Below are positions 42,200-55,600 of a DNA stretch of 64,000 nt, piece after piece. The notes under the pieces were generated by a model. The model was given only the letters and a program-made list of their open reading frames with translations, was not told the DNA's origin and searched no databases. The position numbers and the translations under genes are program-made. Source of the DNA: Stenopsyche tienmushanensis (Eukaryota > Arthropoda > Insecta > Trichoptera > Stenopsychidae). The first letter of the stretch is position 1. Every line of letters starts with the position of its first letter. The DNA lies in the NCBI GenBank assembly GCA_008973525.1, contig WACJ01000528.1, positions 2,046,001 through 2,110,000 on the forward strand, in the 5' to 3' direction.

Positions 42200-45100
42200 G
42201 CTGCAAATTATATATGTATTTAATGAAAATATGTATTATTGCAGTATCGCATTTGACATTTTACAAAAATAGAGAGCGATACTTCCTCGCAGACATTTGA
42301 CAGACAAATTTTCCTGTGTACATATTTGTTAATAAAATTATAACTAAACAAAAGGATCAATCCTAAAACTATAAGAATGTTTAAAATACTGACTCGATTT
42401 AGAATCAATCGAAGGAGGAAAACATCGCAGGCAAAGCGAAGGTTAAATTTTAAGCGGTTATTTTAATGCTTCGTCTAAGCTGCTGCTAATATCACAAGAG
42501 TCGTATCACAAACGCGTTGCAAAATGACGATAGCCTCTAAACGCCAAAGGAATCAATATTAACATACTGCGCAGGGGCAAATATCCGATACGTTCCCAGG
42601 TAAAAGTGAAATGTCGAAAATTAAATCGCAAAGTTACAATTGGTTTCGAGCGTTTTATCAAAACGTATATACTCATAAAATAGTAAATTATCTAATCTAA
42701 AAGTTAAATCATTGTTCAACATCCAGGCGGATTTATTACAGGGCGCATTATAAAAGTAATGCGTCCAATTTGTGTCGATAGAACGCTTTAAACTAATTGT
42801 TTAGAGGTCGAAGGGAATATCAGCTTGAAAACGCGCCTCAGGAAGTCCGCCACTGAAGCGTTTCTATTAATTCAGCGGGTCTTTGGGAGTGATTGCTTGT
42901 ACACATTGAAAGTTCTTGTGCCGACAAACCCCTCGGTGAACGTCCATCGACCTCCTGAGTCGGCGTGACTGTTTGAACTCTGACAGGCAGTTCAATGGAT
43001 GGCAAAAAATTTAAACGCGATGAAAACAACCGTTTATCGTATTGCAAACGAAGATTTGAGCATACAGACGCATGTAGCATTTTCATTGTCAACGTTTCGT
43101 CGCTTGAAAGGAATCCTAAAAGCAAATTATTGGAATATGATTTTAATTCATCCAAGCTAACATTAGCTTTAAATGCCCGCACATTTGATTGACAATTAAC
43201 GAATCAATGTAATGTTGACCCTTTAATGAGTACGCACTCACATGTTGCGCACAGCATCCCATAGTGCTTTGGATAGTTTTAGTTTAAGTTTTGGATAACG
43301 TGTAGAAATGTTCAAGTATTTTTATTTGTTCTTTAAATTCTCTCGAGTAACAATAATTAAACACAGTCATGAGGTAATCCAGAGTTAACACTTGGTAAAA
43401 TTTCATAATCTATTTGAAACGCAATAAAAAGCTTTCGGTTTTATTCTACCAAATTGATTGTATGAAAGACGCGCAACGATACGCAGACAACTGAAAGCTT
43501 TTTCGTGCGTCTCAAATTAACAAGATTTCCGCTGAAAATGATTTAGTCTCATGCGCAGAAAAAACAACAAGATTTACACGCATTACGAATTCTTACATAC
43601 TGAACATGCATATACAAGAAATCTTCATCCGACATCATCGATTCAAATGAGATTATATTCGGACACTCTGAATGTTTTGCGTCGATGAAGGATTACCTGT
43701 ACATGATGAAATAAAAAATACATTAAAGCAGTACAAATTTAATTCAATTAATTAAATGTAGCAGTTACATTAGTTTTGACAATTTCTATAAATATTTTAG
43801 CACAATTTACGACAATTTTTTCTGGATGTGCTGCCAGTGTTTTATAGCTTTACCTCTCACCGCCGCATCATTGAACCCTCTTGCTTCGACTTTGTGAGAT
43901 ATAAAAACGTATAGAGATGCGTTTAAAAAATATATTCTTTGCTTTCTTGTGTATTGAGTGCGTAGAAACGAAAACGAGTAAACAACGAAAAATAAAAGCA
44001 TACGCGTCGATCGAATCGATAATTGATTCAGCATATAATTGCATTGTATAATAACAAAAAAGTGGTTTTATCGACACTTTAGGAATGTACGTCGTACAAA
44101 TACATTATTGAATATTAAAAAGGCAGCTCTATTATGCATAAAAAAGACGGCAGCGGTTCCGCTGCTTTAAAGCGTTTGCTGTAAAATCGAGTGGGGAACA
44201 TATTTTACAGATTATTAATATAGCAACTTTGAGATTTAATATTATATAAATAAATGCAAGAATAAAGGATTTCAGCAAAGACAATAATAGTTAACAGATT
44301 TGAATAAAAACATAATATTCATCGAGTATAATCAAACGACGCGTCGTCGTTCGATTTATAAAGCTTTTATTTTGAAGTTCAAGGTCACAATCGTCGCCGT
44401 TTAATCCGTATCGGTAATTGAGTCAATGTTGCTGTACTTCAAGCGCATGCAACAGGAAAAAAATTATTATATGATAACGTTCGAGCGCTACGGATTAGTT
44501 CGAGTCGTGACCTTCAATTCAAATGATCGGCTAACGTTTTCCGTATTTTAATAAATAAATTATTAACAAGAACCTTAAAAAATATTTTGTTCTCACAATC
44601 ATTGCATTACAATTCACATCTTGCTATACACGAATAGAATTGGTCCTTTGATCTTGTTATTTTACTAACTTACAAATAAATATCGCTCAACAGTCCGAAA
44701 CGGGTTAATCATGTCAAAATGAAATAACTCAAAATTTCTATCTCAATATCTATTTGGCGTTCGGCGGCAATCAGACTCAAAACGAAATAAACCGGAGCCC
44801 AAAAAATTTAAACATTACGAAACGCGTTCAATCGCCTGAGTTCACAGGTCGATTTATACGAGCCCGGAATTATTCATGCGTCGATTGTCAATTTAAATTT
44901 AATGGCATTTCTGACCTATAAATCCATTTGAATTCAATCTATCGAAACAATTGGTGGTATTGCGTCCGTCGCGGCCTTTCAACGTCGGAACTACTTTACG
45001 TGTAAATTTGTATTTATTTAAGGCGAATATATGAAATATTAATTTCTACGTCAATATATATTTTAGAGCAACCATTTAATAACACAATCAACATCGATAG

Positions 45101-45215
45101 TAAGGCACTTTTGGGAATAAGCCCAAAGGAAATATATTTTAGATAGACGTAAATTAAACTATGAATTTTCTGTTTTTATAAAAACATCCAATGCGTAATA
45201 CGGGACATTTTTCAC
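42200..45215. other. intergenic, no supported gene
   Basis: An open minus-strand frame at 42838-43182 has no recognised motif. At 43219-43245 a motif (CCCTTTAATGAGTACGCACTCA) is shared with 37342-37380. The rest is AT-rich with no repeat boundary that I can support. Confidence 0.35.
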
Positions 45216-45219
45216 TGTT

Positions 45220-45290
45220 GATCCTAGATCACTAATCATTAGTCTCACGGACTACAATCGTCGCCGCTTAATGTAGTGATCTAGGGTTAA
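45220..45290. mobile_element. piggyBac-like MITE, shortened copy 2
   Basis: Left CCTAGATCACTAATCATTAGTCTC and right GTAGTGATCTAGGGTTAA belong to the same family as 42062-42192, but the interior is about 60 bp shorter. The left target site is mutated (TTGA), the right is TTAA. Confidence 0.65.
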
Positions 45291-45947
45291 GTGAAGCAAT
45301 CGTCGCTAAAATAAATATTTGTTATAAAATACGTTTCAAACTATAACTGAAAAATAAATATTTAGAAGAAAAAATGTCTGTTATTTCATTTCAATACAAT
45401 TATAAAAATAAACTTACAACTACCAACAAACTGCTAATGAAATTGTATAATCTCATAGTCTGATACGTTTTCTCAACAGGAATACAATGAATTAAATAGA
45501 TTTAAACATACATACATACACATCAATAAAAAGAGCCTAATATATAATTTTAATGAAAACAAAACCTATGCAAAACTTTGGATACATCATTTCACAGGTT
45601 CAACTTACCGAAAATACACTAAAAATATTGGTGTAAACATTTAATGTTGCAAAGATTTAAAATATCTATTCGATTTTTCCAGTTTATCACCGAGGAAGTT
45701 ATCAAACACAAAACGAATCCATTCGCCGAATTATCAACAACGATACGCACATAGAACGCGATCTGGTCAAATAAAACGGTATTATCGTAAAATCGGAACA
45801 AACGATGCGCGGGTACATCAATCATAACTTCCCCCCGTGACCAATCATCTGAACACAACAGATCAATAGATTTCCACAAAGCATACTTAAATATTTAACG
45901 ACAATTGAGTTATCAAAAAATAAACAACAGTAACAAAATTATGAAAC

Positions 45948-46316
45948 TTGGAATATCAAACGCTTCATTTTCATGTCAGAGCGCGTATTATAAAGACATC
46001 TCAAATGACAACTATTCATAATGCATGCAGCTCCAATGGTCAAATTGTAAATTATATATATATATATATATTTATATTAAAAAAAAAGAGGAAACTTAAA
46101 CAAAGACACATTACTTTCCGTTGTCTAGTAACAAGATCATTGCATATATCTAAGAACATCCTTTGGAATCATAATGTACCTCTAAAAATGAGTGAATTAT
46201 TATTATACGTTAAACAAATCGGTGTTTTAAATAAACCGGATACAATCGTGAAAATGTGCAAAATAAAAAATAAAGAGGAATGGACGCGAATCCATCAAAA
46301 ACTCAAACATTCTTAA
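45948..46316 (+). CDS. unassigned open frame next to the ceramide synthase 3' end
   Basis: The last ~45 codons (KMSELLLYVKQIGVLNKPDT, then KNKEEWTRIHQKLKHS) read like a real C terminus. The first half crosses a TA microsatellite (46056-46073) and a poly-A run, so it is not coding as one unit. No recognised family; convergent with ceramide synthase. Confidence 0.15.
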   Translation: MEYQTLHFHVRARIIKTSQMTTIHNACSSNGQIVNYIYIYIFILKKKRKLKQRHITFRCLVTRSLHISKNILWNHNVPLKMSELLLYVKQIGVLNKPDTIVKMCKIKNKEEWTRIHQKLKHS

Positions 46317-46471
46317 AAAAAACGTTATAATTTCATTAAAAACTAGCAATCAAATTTTCAAAAAACAATTTATTCTTACTATACTTAGAATATTTAACTT
46401 TAAATATCACCCATTTCCCTTCGTTTGATTCAAATGCAATTAAAAATGAATGCTGATATTGAAAAACTCGT

Positions 46472-48881
46472 CTACTCTTCTTTTTTAGATTTATTCTGAG
46501 TCCGTTTAGGAGAACTATTGTGACTGTTGGACGCGGAATTATTTTTTGATCTGTGGTTCTCTTTGGCGCTAGAACTATTTGAATGATCCGAGTGATTAAG
46601 CAAGGCACTGCGGCTACCGGGCGAAGCGGAAGACTTGGCGTTCGCCACGCCGGAACTATCGGACAGTTCCGAACTGGAGCTTCTGATGTCCCCTTCCATC
46701 TGCAAAAATAAACAAGTTTATCAGATCGATTTGATTTTATAATAAAATACGTATTGTATTCAGAGGAAAACATTTTTATGATCACTAATCATTAATATCG
46801 CAATACACACCTGACCAGCGGCTAATGCTTTATACGCCACTTTGAGGATTAACCACGTCCAAATAATATGCAGGAACAATAGAAGAATTAGTAAACTATT
46901 GAAAAAGTAATACGCTGGAAACAACGGAAGGAGCATCGGAGCTCTGATGGATGTACTGAAACGTTTAATAAATCCCAAATGAGGTCAATGTATTTATACG
47001 AATATAAAAACAGAAAATATTCAATATTTTTACCTCCAAATAAGATAGAACGGGTATATTCCCAGTCGAGTGGATATCCATAAAACGGTGAAAATTCCAA
47101 AAATACAATCACACAGTTTTTGATAATTCGCATATTTGGTCATTTTTGCCGCCTGTAAATTTAATAAATACATTATTACATATCATTCCGTTTGAATATA
47201 ACAAATTGACGAATACACACATAGTCTAAATTTTTTATCCCGTACATGTCTATCTAATCTATGTCAACTGAATTTAATCTACAATATCAACATATAAACG
47301 TGCAATATACAAACCTCTAGGAAAATATCTGCAATATCGTGCAGAAGCAAAACTAACGTGCCGATCCTGAACAAATTGCACAGCCAACTAAAACTCATCA
47401 ACATGATGGTCGCGATGTGATGAATGAACATCTGCCAGAAGTCTTTGCGTTTGACATCGAAAAATTGCGATATACCCAGCGACCAGTAGAAGGAGAGCGA
47501 TATCATGTAATACCACCAGACGTCGTTGGTCACACCCTGAAATCAAAGACGGACGCGTTTAACGATTTGAAAAACATCAATGAAAATTTCGCATTACGGC
47601 CGTCATACCTGATGAGGATAGCCTATATAGCAATGATCTATGTCCCACAGCCAGCGTTTGTCCCATAGGATGACGGCGCCGTACGTCGTGCTGAATACGT
47701 AATATAGGCAACGCCATGCGTTTTCGCAGAATTTGACCAGCGTCGACGGTTTGTCCTGGCTGCGTCTCATCCGCCACCAGCGTTCCACCTGACGCTCACT
47801 CATATCGAGCTGCTTCGCCAAAGCTACGATCTGCGATTATAAAAATACTAATTTATTTGGAGTTCGTCTGCGTCGAATTAGGTTCAAATAGCAACCCGAA
47901 ATTTGATATACTGAGTAAATTAATTTCGATATAATTATATAATAAAGCATGAGGAATTCATTTTGATGCTTTTAGCACATTTTTTATTGGTCTCTGATTA
48001 GGTCTTATCAGTGTGATGAGTCAAATTTCCATTGAATTGAATTTGAATCTTCGACACTCGAGGCGATAGTGAACAAAAGTCAATCTTGTGAGATTGATGA
48101 TTCATTCAAGAATGCGTCCATATCCAACATGTGAGAATGTTTATAATCTTTTTTCGGTAGTAAATAAAATATATGTCGGCGGACCCGATTCCATTGTATT
48201 TAAATTATATGTCAAAATAATGAAAGTTCAAAGAGCGCGATATTGGAAGAAAATAATTGTATTCAAGGCGAATGATCGACATTTCCAAAAATTTATCAAC
48301 ACCGATCTGATGAAAATGTGGCTCAAAGGAATAAAACATGAAAGGCGGCTGATTAGTTGCTGTTCATCGGCGCGAGCTATGAGAATTTGACTTCCGTCAG
48401 AGACGGCTTTTAGGAGTACGAAGCAACGACAGCTTTCGATTTGCCGGGGGGCTCGCTAGGGAGACGACCGGAACCGCTCAAAAGAAAAGCAGGTGGCGGT
48501 CTCTCACCTGCTTGTGTTTGATCTTGGATGATTTGGCGTAGGTCGACTCCAAGACGGGATTCTGGGAGGCCTTCTTCGGCCTGGAGTTCCTTATGCCGAT
48601 CGATATGCCGACCGGGGCGAACCAGTACCTGCGGAAGGAAACGAGTCATTCAGAGCGTCGAAGCGCACGGCTGATGGGGAGGGCCGGATGCGCGCGGGTT
48701 ACCTCTCGAGCAGATACCGCAGCAGCAGCATGGCGAAAGCCATCGGCAGCGGATAGGCGAGGTGCGTCCAGTCCGCGTACGCCACGGCCTGCCGCGGCCC
48801 CGGGGCGATCTGCTCCCATGTCGCATTGGGCGGCAGCCAGAACGACTCGGACCAGAAGGCCCTCGCGAGAGCCCGCGCCAT
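46472..48881 (-). CDS. ceramide synthase, complete
   Basis: ER multipass enzyme that N-acylates sphingoid bases with acyl-CoA to make (dihydro)ceramide; the single insect enzyme is called schlank in flies. Seven exons (minus): 48703-48881, 48508-48628, 47609-47830, 47315-47536, 47034-47152, 46811-46955, 46472-46699; phases agree, 411 residues. N-glycosylation site NAT at 19-21 as in the family. Homeobox-like remnant (MSERQVERWWRMRR, about 108-122). TLC domain with the Lag1 motif: FIHHIAT (H213, H214) and LLHDIAD (H240, D241, D244), both catalytic sets intact. Several hydrophobic helices follow (LLILLLFLHIIWTWLI). The C-terminal exon is Ser/Asn/Lys-rich and charged. The first intron is only 74 bp. 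The start is the first ATG in frame; a GTG lies five codons upstream. Confidence 0.95.
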
Positions 48882-49600
48882 CGCCGATCGCGACACGCCC
48901 AGCGAAGAGCCGCACCGCTAGACTGTCGAACCGCACCGAAACGCCGCACCTCCGCACCGGGGACCTAACGAGCCTCTTGCCGCCCAGTTCCGCCTCTTCT
49001 TCTTCTTCACTTTTCTACTCGTGTTACCTCATGGCTCGGGCGCTCAAATTCCATAACGTTCGCGTATTCAGACCTCATGCAACAGAATTATAAATAACAG
49101 AATCGAAAATCTAATTCAGCCGAAAAAACGTGAGAAAATATCATTCTTCATTTAGATAGTATTTTTAAATTTTCCTTCGTCTTAAATCGTCGCCGTTGAA
49201 ATATTTCGATCTGAATTCTTTCTGATTCTGAATATTTGCTAAAATATAAATTAGAATATCAATATTATTTTCAAATTCGTCACAATTTAAATATAACATG
49301 AGCGCTGTGTTTATCATCGATATAGTTCCGATTTGATAATGTAAAAAAAAGTATTATTCCGTCGCATTTTCAACATTAGAAGCTCAATTTATACTCGAAA
49401 AAATTTCAATCATCGCGTGTACTGATTAAAATAATTTTAAAGATGTTTTTTCTATTCGGGTTTTATTTTAATTTTTGAACGTCGATACGGGAGAGACGGC
49501 GATGCGAGTGCGGCGAAAAGGTCTCCGCTCTCGAGTCGTGCGCCGTCTATCGTCGGATCGCTCCGACGTCGCGGCCGATCCTCGCTCGGGGCCCGCCGAC
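48882..49600. promoter_or_regulatory. divergent promoter interval, ceramide synthase / OSBP
   Basis: Start codons of ceramide synthase (minus, 48881) and OSBP (plus, 49502 or 49601) face away from each other with about 620-720 bp between them. GC-rich at both gene ends with an AT-rich centre (49100-49480). No TATA box or known site stands out. That both genes share regulation is inference. Confidence 0.5.
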
Positions 49601-52600
49601 ATGGCGGAGAGCGCATCGCCCGACCCCGACATGAAGGGCTGGCTCTTCAAATGGACCAACTACCTCAAGGGCTACCAGCGTCGCTGGTTCGTCCTGTCCA
49701 ACGGAGTGCTCTCCTACTACAGGTGACGTAGAGTGCGACCGGATCGCCCTCCCCGCCGACTCCCGACCTTCGATCCCGCCGACCCTCGGAGCCGATCCGC
49801 TGCTTTCTCGCGATCTTTCGAAGCTCGAGCGGAGCTCGGACGCGGGAGTCTGCCCCTCGGACCGCGCGCGCGCGCAGCCGTCGTCGTCCGCCCGGCTGAT
49901 CTTCGACCGTCGACGCGATCGCCGTCTCGAATTCAAAAATTACAGATTGCGACTTCACAGAAAATTCGATCGTCTTGACGCTGTCAAAAATATCAACTGA
50001 CGTATATACGCTTTAATATGACATATGGAAAAATAGACATTCACAAGCGATATCAATCACTATGAAATAAAGTTCAAGATCGCAATTCGCGTCTCAGTGA
50101 TAGAATTGTCGATGTCGCAATATTTTCCTTTTGAAAATAACTACAAATGCTATGACGCTATATCTTTAAAATATAACTATTTTACTGAAAATAATAAATC
50201 ACATGGATCCTCAAGTTTACAATTGAAAATATAACAATTTAATAGATATATGCTATCATCCAGTGCCGGCTATGATTGTCGTCGCAATACATACGGGTGT
50301 AAATTTCCCATGCAACGAATGGAATAAATCAATTTATATCCCATTGAAATGTGCAGTTGTCAGATCTTAAAAAAAATAGTTCTGCTGTGGAATGCCTTGA
50401 CAACAGTGTTCGAAGAATTGTCAATTATGTCAAATTTTTAGAAATGTTTTTTGCAGTCTGAGGTTGTACTATATGGCATTTCAGAAACTACTTCCCGTCA
50501 TTAAATTTCTTCTATCGTTGCCGAGTATGTGCCAAAGACGATATTTGGATGCGATCTGTCATTAGTACAAGGGTAGTCCCAGAAGTATCCGACCTAACAA
50601 AGAAAAAAAGAAAAAATTGGTCTCCTTTCAGTTTGGTAGTTTTCCCAGTGATGTTCAATAACTTTTTTATAATGAGAACTGCAGGGTTCCTCAAAATAGC
50701 CATCATCCACCGACTCCACCTCTTCATTATCCGAATGGTCTAAATTTGGCAATTAGGATGAATGAGAAAGCAATTCAAACTTTAATGCGTTTTTGCGATC
50801 ATAAAACGATACTTTTTTTTTTAGCCAAATGCATCACTTTTTCTTGATTTCATCACTTAAAACCACTTCCCCGGTGTCGACACGAAAAGCGCGTACATAT
50901 GAACATTTTGTCGTGAAACATCGTCAAACATTCAATTGAACGAACGATTGTTTTTGTTCCGTTGTGAGCTAATGCAACACCTATCTTGCGTGCAGCTTTC
51001 ACATGTCCAAATTTCAATCAATTTGCGATGTATAGCGCGTTTTGAAATGCCTGTCATGTCTGCTAGCATGCGTATTTTCAGTGGACGGTCATCCAAATAC
51101 CATTTTGTGGATTTTCTTCACCGTTTCTGGCATGGTCACCTCGTTTGGATGTAATGTTTGTCTTGGCAGCTCGTACGGTTTTGTTTAAACTCTGCCACCC
51201 AATATTTTACTTTTGTAAACGAAGGAGTCGACTTCCCTGGAGTAGAATCTAGCTCGACTTTGATATTGATTTGAGACATCTTCTTATATATAAAAATGAA
51301 TTTTTGTTTGTTCGTACGAAATGTGCTGCCATACCATTCATCCGATTGCGATAAAACTTCGTCCACTTATTGTTAGAGATTCCACGAATAACATAGGCAT
51401 AATCTAATACAAAAAAATTAATGTTTGTTTGTCCGTATTTAATGCGTTGCCATACGGTTCATTGGATTGCGATAAAACTTTGCCAACTTATTGTTTGCAC
51501 TTTCTCAAATAATATAGGTATAGTACAATTAACTTACAGTAGATCTTAAATATAAAAATCAATGTTTGTTCATATTTATAATAAAATCAATAAAATGAAT
51601 ATAATTTATTCTTTTCACTTATATATTATTCAATTTCAATGAATGTATTAATTGTTGGAAAGAAAATAAATTTCATTCTTTCTATCATTCCTAATTAAAC
51701 AAATTTGAAACAATATTTTTAGAATTATTACTTCTGTGGCAGCAATGCGCTGGGTACCAGCTAGTTTCAAATAAGATTCTATATGTCAGGTCGTGTACTT
51801 CTGGGACTACCTTCGTAATGCAATACTATGATAGAGTTGATTACTACAGTTTTAAAATTTGTCAAGTTTTATCAGCTTGCTACATGAAAAGTGTAAATAT
51901 TGTATGATTTGTAGGGCGGAGGCCGGCGGCGGGGGCATCGGGGGACGAACGCTGTCTCTTCGAAGACGCCGGGATCCCCGGCAACAGTGAGTAGTGCCCC
52001 TGCCTCCGCTACCGCCGATCGCTGCATTTTTTCTTTTCCGCTTTGTAATTTTCGACTCGAGCACGTTCAACTAGGAGAACGAAGCCGCATTGATCTCTCG
52101 TCGAAAGCGTTATTTATAGAACTCTTGCTTTTAAAAGATAATGCAAAATTTGACTTTTTTCCTATTTGTCTTAAATACGAATCTACGAGATGCGACTCGT
52201 AAACGACCGACAGATACGGTACCCTAATCTAGAGATCCTCGTGACTCTCGTGCGGCGTTAACCTCCTGCTGGATGATTGTCGTGATGAAAGTCAAATTTG
52301 TACGATAATATCGGAGAAAAGACGAAAGCATTTACATAGTGTAGAATTTGCATTTGCATTATCTGTTTTTACATTTTTTTCAGTCACCATCTTCAGTTAT
52401 GATTAGACTTATAGCATAATACCGATTTATATGCAGGTCATGCTATTTTCGATAATTTATAGAGTAGAGTAAATATCTCAACATTCATAATATACATAGC
52501 GAGAGACCGAATTTAACACTTTATTTTCATTCCCATCCACATTCATGATGGACACTTTTTTATTTTTGGCATGTATTCTATCGCTCGTCTTCTGTGCGAT

Positions 52601-55600
52601 CACTCAAAAAAATGAAACTTTTATTGTTTATTAATTTCACCTCGCTTTCTCTCTCCTACTTTATCATTAAGCATTCGAGTCTCATCATTTGATACATTTT
52701 TAGCGATGATCAATTTTTTAATTCGCTGTAATTGAGGTCACCTAGGTTTTAAATATTTTACATAAAAGTAGCTTTAGCTATATAATATCATGTTTACATC
52801 TATTTTTTGCCATTGCCATGACATTTAAGCACAATATCATAAAATATATCCCTACGATTTCAATATTCGACAACAAATACTCCTTGTTAACGCGTTATTT
52901 AATTTATCCGTATTCAGGTAGTGGATATCTATTTATTACTCAGATATCGACGCACACTGATAAAAATCTTTCAATAATAGATAAACGATCAATTATAAAA
53001 CAGTATTGTTTCCAGTCGGTACAAAAGCAAACTGATTTGAAACAAAGCAGTTTTGATATTCGGTCGATACTAAATCCAATCATTTAACCTATATTTAATG
53101 ATATTCCATATGTAAGATTTGGATAAAAAGTATTTTATTTCAAGTGCATGACCAATATAATGTCAATATTTCAATCTACCCTTATCACTGATAAAACTTT
53201 TTCCACAAAATTATGACACGAGTCGCATGTTGTATTTATACTGCAATTTTTTATTTTTATTTTAACAAACATTAACTTATTTGATTGTATAATTTTACTT
53301 AAGGAGTCATCAATACGAATTTATAGATAACCCTAATTTGTGTTTTTTCCAAGGACTTGCAACGGAAGAACTCAAATGTGTCTTCATCCTTTTTAGCTTG
53401 TTAGAGAGTCATTATTAATTACAGGGTCTTTAAATAAGGACGCTCGATTTATAAATGTAAATAAAATTAGTTGTTTGTGAGATATGCACTAAAATAATGG
53501 CACTAAGTATTGAATATTACGCCATTCAAATGTCCACCGCGGCTTTGCTTGATGACACGTATGTTAAAAAAACCAACAACAGAATTCCAATGAGATATTT
53601 AGCAAGGCCTACCGCTAAATAGCTCTACTGCAGCTCCTTGATATAGTGTTCCGTAACCGTTGTTAAACTGTGCCCTAAGTTGTAGCTTACTGCTTTGACG
53701 AAAGTTTATCCACAGCTCCTCGTATATTAAGACATGCAGTGGGGAGAAAAAAAAGGGGGGAGGGACGGGAGACCACCCACACCCAAGCACGTATCCAGGT
53801 CGAGTAAAAAATGACCTCACGCCAAATCTCGGATCGATCCAATGTTTGGCGTTGTAACTGTTGGGGTGAACTTTGCACCGAAACTATCGCAAAAAGCTGA
53901 AAAGGCGCTGAAGGCACTGGGAAGGGTCACCAAATCTCTGTGCTCCACGTGGCCCGCGGACACGTCGTAGAAGCGCCTCTTTCGGCCCCCTTGCCTTCAC
54001 ATGTCCACAGAGAGTGTTCCGCGTCCATGATCGCTGCAGTGCATGGGCAATCCAAGTGATTCGACAGCCCAAGTCCCATTAGGTGGACATTAAAATGGCC
54101 GTGTCCTGTCAAAAACTCTGCCGTCTAATGATGTGAACTGCGACTTTAATCTCCGCTCCACGGAGCCAAAGAACAAAAAGAGATGGCGTCCATTCGAGGA
54201 CTCGGACCACTTTTCCTGCCATGCCCGGATGGCTGCGCTCGTTGCCCACTTCTTGAAGGCATCCTTGTCCTCCAGCTCTCTGGCTTCATCCTCCTCCAGT
54301 GAGTCCAGTCTCACTGGCAGCGACAGTCGCTTCTGCCAAAAATACTTTGCCACACTGATTTGCAGTTAAACTTTTCAAGTAAAAATACTGTAAAAGCGCC
54401 GCAGATGGTTCTTCTCTGCCTCTACAATATCAGCGCCATCTCAGAGCTCATCGTCAATCGAGTGTCTGAGATATTTGACTTCTTGGACTGCTTGGAGCTG
54501 TCGTCCCTCGATATAAACGGGTGGAAGGAATTCAGATCCTTTTCCGCATCGGAATACCATCACTACTGACCTCGAGGTATTTAAGGTCAGTTTGTATGTG
54601 ACAGTGTAATCCACGCAAACATCCAATAGCACTCTCAGAGCCTTTTAGACGGTACCAGTAGAATCATGTCATCAAAATGCGGTTTGTGCACCTTCCGGCC
54701 CCATAAAACATTATGGCACAGCCGTTTTGGAACCGATGATTCTGCCAGATCAAAATCCGCATCAAACAGTGACACTATTGGGATGCTTTTGGAATTGGTG
54801 TATCTTGCGCGGATTGGTATATTATCCCAAATCTGACAAAACGTAAATAAACATGGGATTTTCAATGGTGATTTATTTTATTTTCCTGGGTTGGATTTTA
54901 TACGGGTCCATGGTGATTTGCCATATACTACTGAACAACTCACAACAAATTTAATAAACGTCGCTTCAACTGCGTGACTGCTATAACACAACAAATTTGG
55001 AGCGTCCCTATTGACTGATCCTGTATAATAAAATGTAGAATTTTAACATGAGCGAGTTTTGGTATAACATATTGTATATTTTTTGCTTTTATGAATCATG
55101 ACATTAGATTATTTTAGTGAAAGCAAATTCGCGATCTTTTAATTCAGATTTATCTTATAGGGTAAAAACGACATCCAATGTCAGGTATGAAAAAACCTCT
55201 TTAAAAAAAGTTTTGAATTGAGATGTTTGATGCTTTGTTTTTAGTAAAAATACAGTTTGTCAAATAACAATCACGTTTAAATTACATGAAAGCACATTTT
55301 TGAATGAATTGTCCATTAACAACTGTATCTATTTTATATGAAAAATCGAAAGAATTGCTTTTATAACTTTTTATTGTTAAAATATAATAATTACAACAAT
55401 TTAAAGAGCTTTTGTTGCATTATTTTTCAGAAATCAAGCGGAAATGGCGCATACTTGTAGGGGCACTATAACATTGGGCGGCGCATTAATTCATACAGTT
55501 GATTCTTGTACTTTTGTCATTTCTAACGGTGGGACTCAGACTTTCCATATCAAAGCGTCTAATGAAGTAGAGCGACAGAGCTGGGTTACGGCTTTAGAGC

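Noticed and set aside
42838..43182. 114-codon minus-strand open frame
   Set aside because: No family features and an opposing frame of similar quality on the plus strand; no splice partners.
46056..46073. TA microsatellite (also at 36187-36203 and 18539-18550)
   Set aside because: Simple repeats, ordinary for AT-rich DNA; no further meaning seen.
48593..49093. A 166-codon plus-strand open frame, Arg/Ser/Pro-rich
   Set aside because: Antisense to ceramide synthase exons 1 and 2 and a product of their GC-rich codons.
49547..49978. Arg-rich open frames on both strands after OSBP exon 1
   Set aside because: GC-rich intron start; the correct OSBP frame ends at the donor at 49722.
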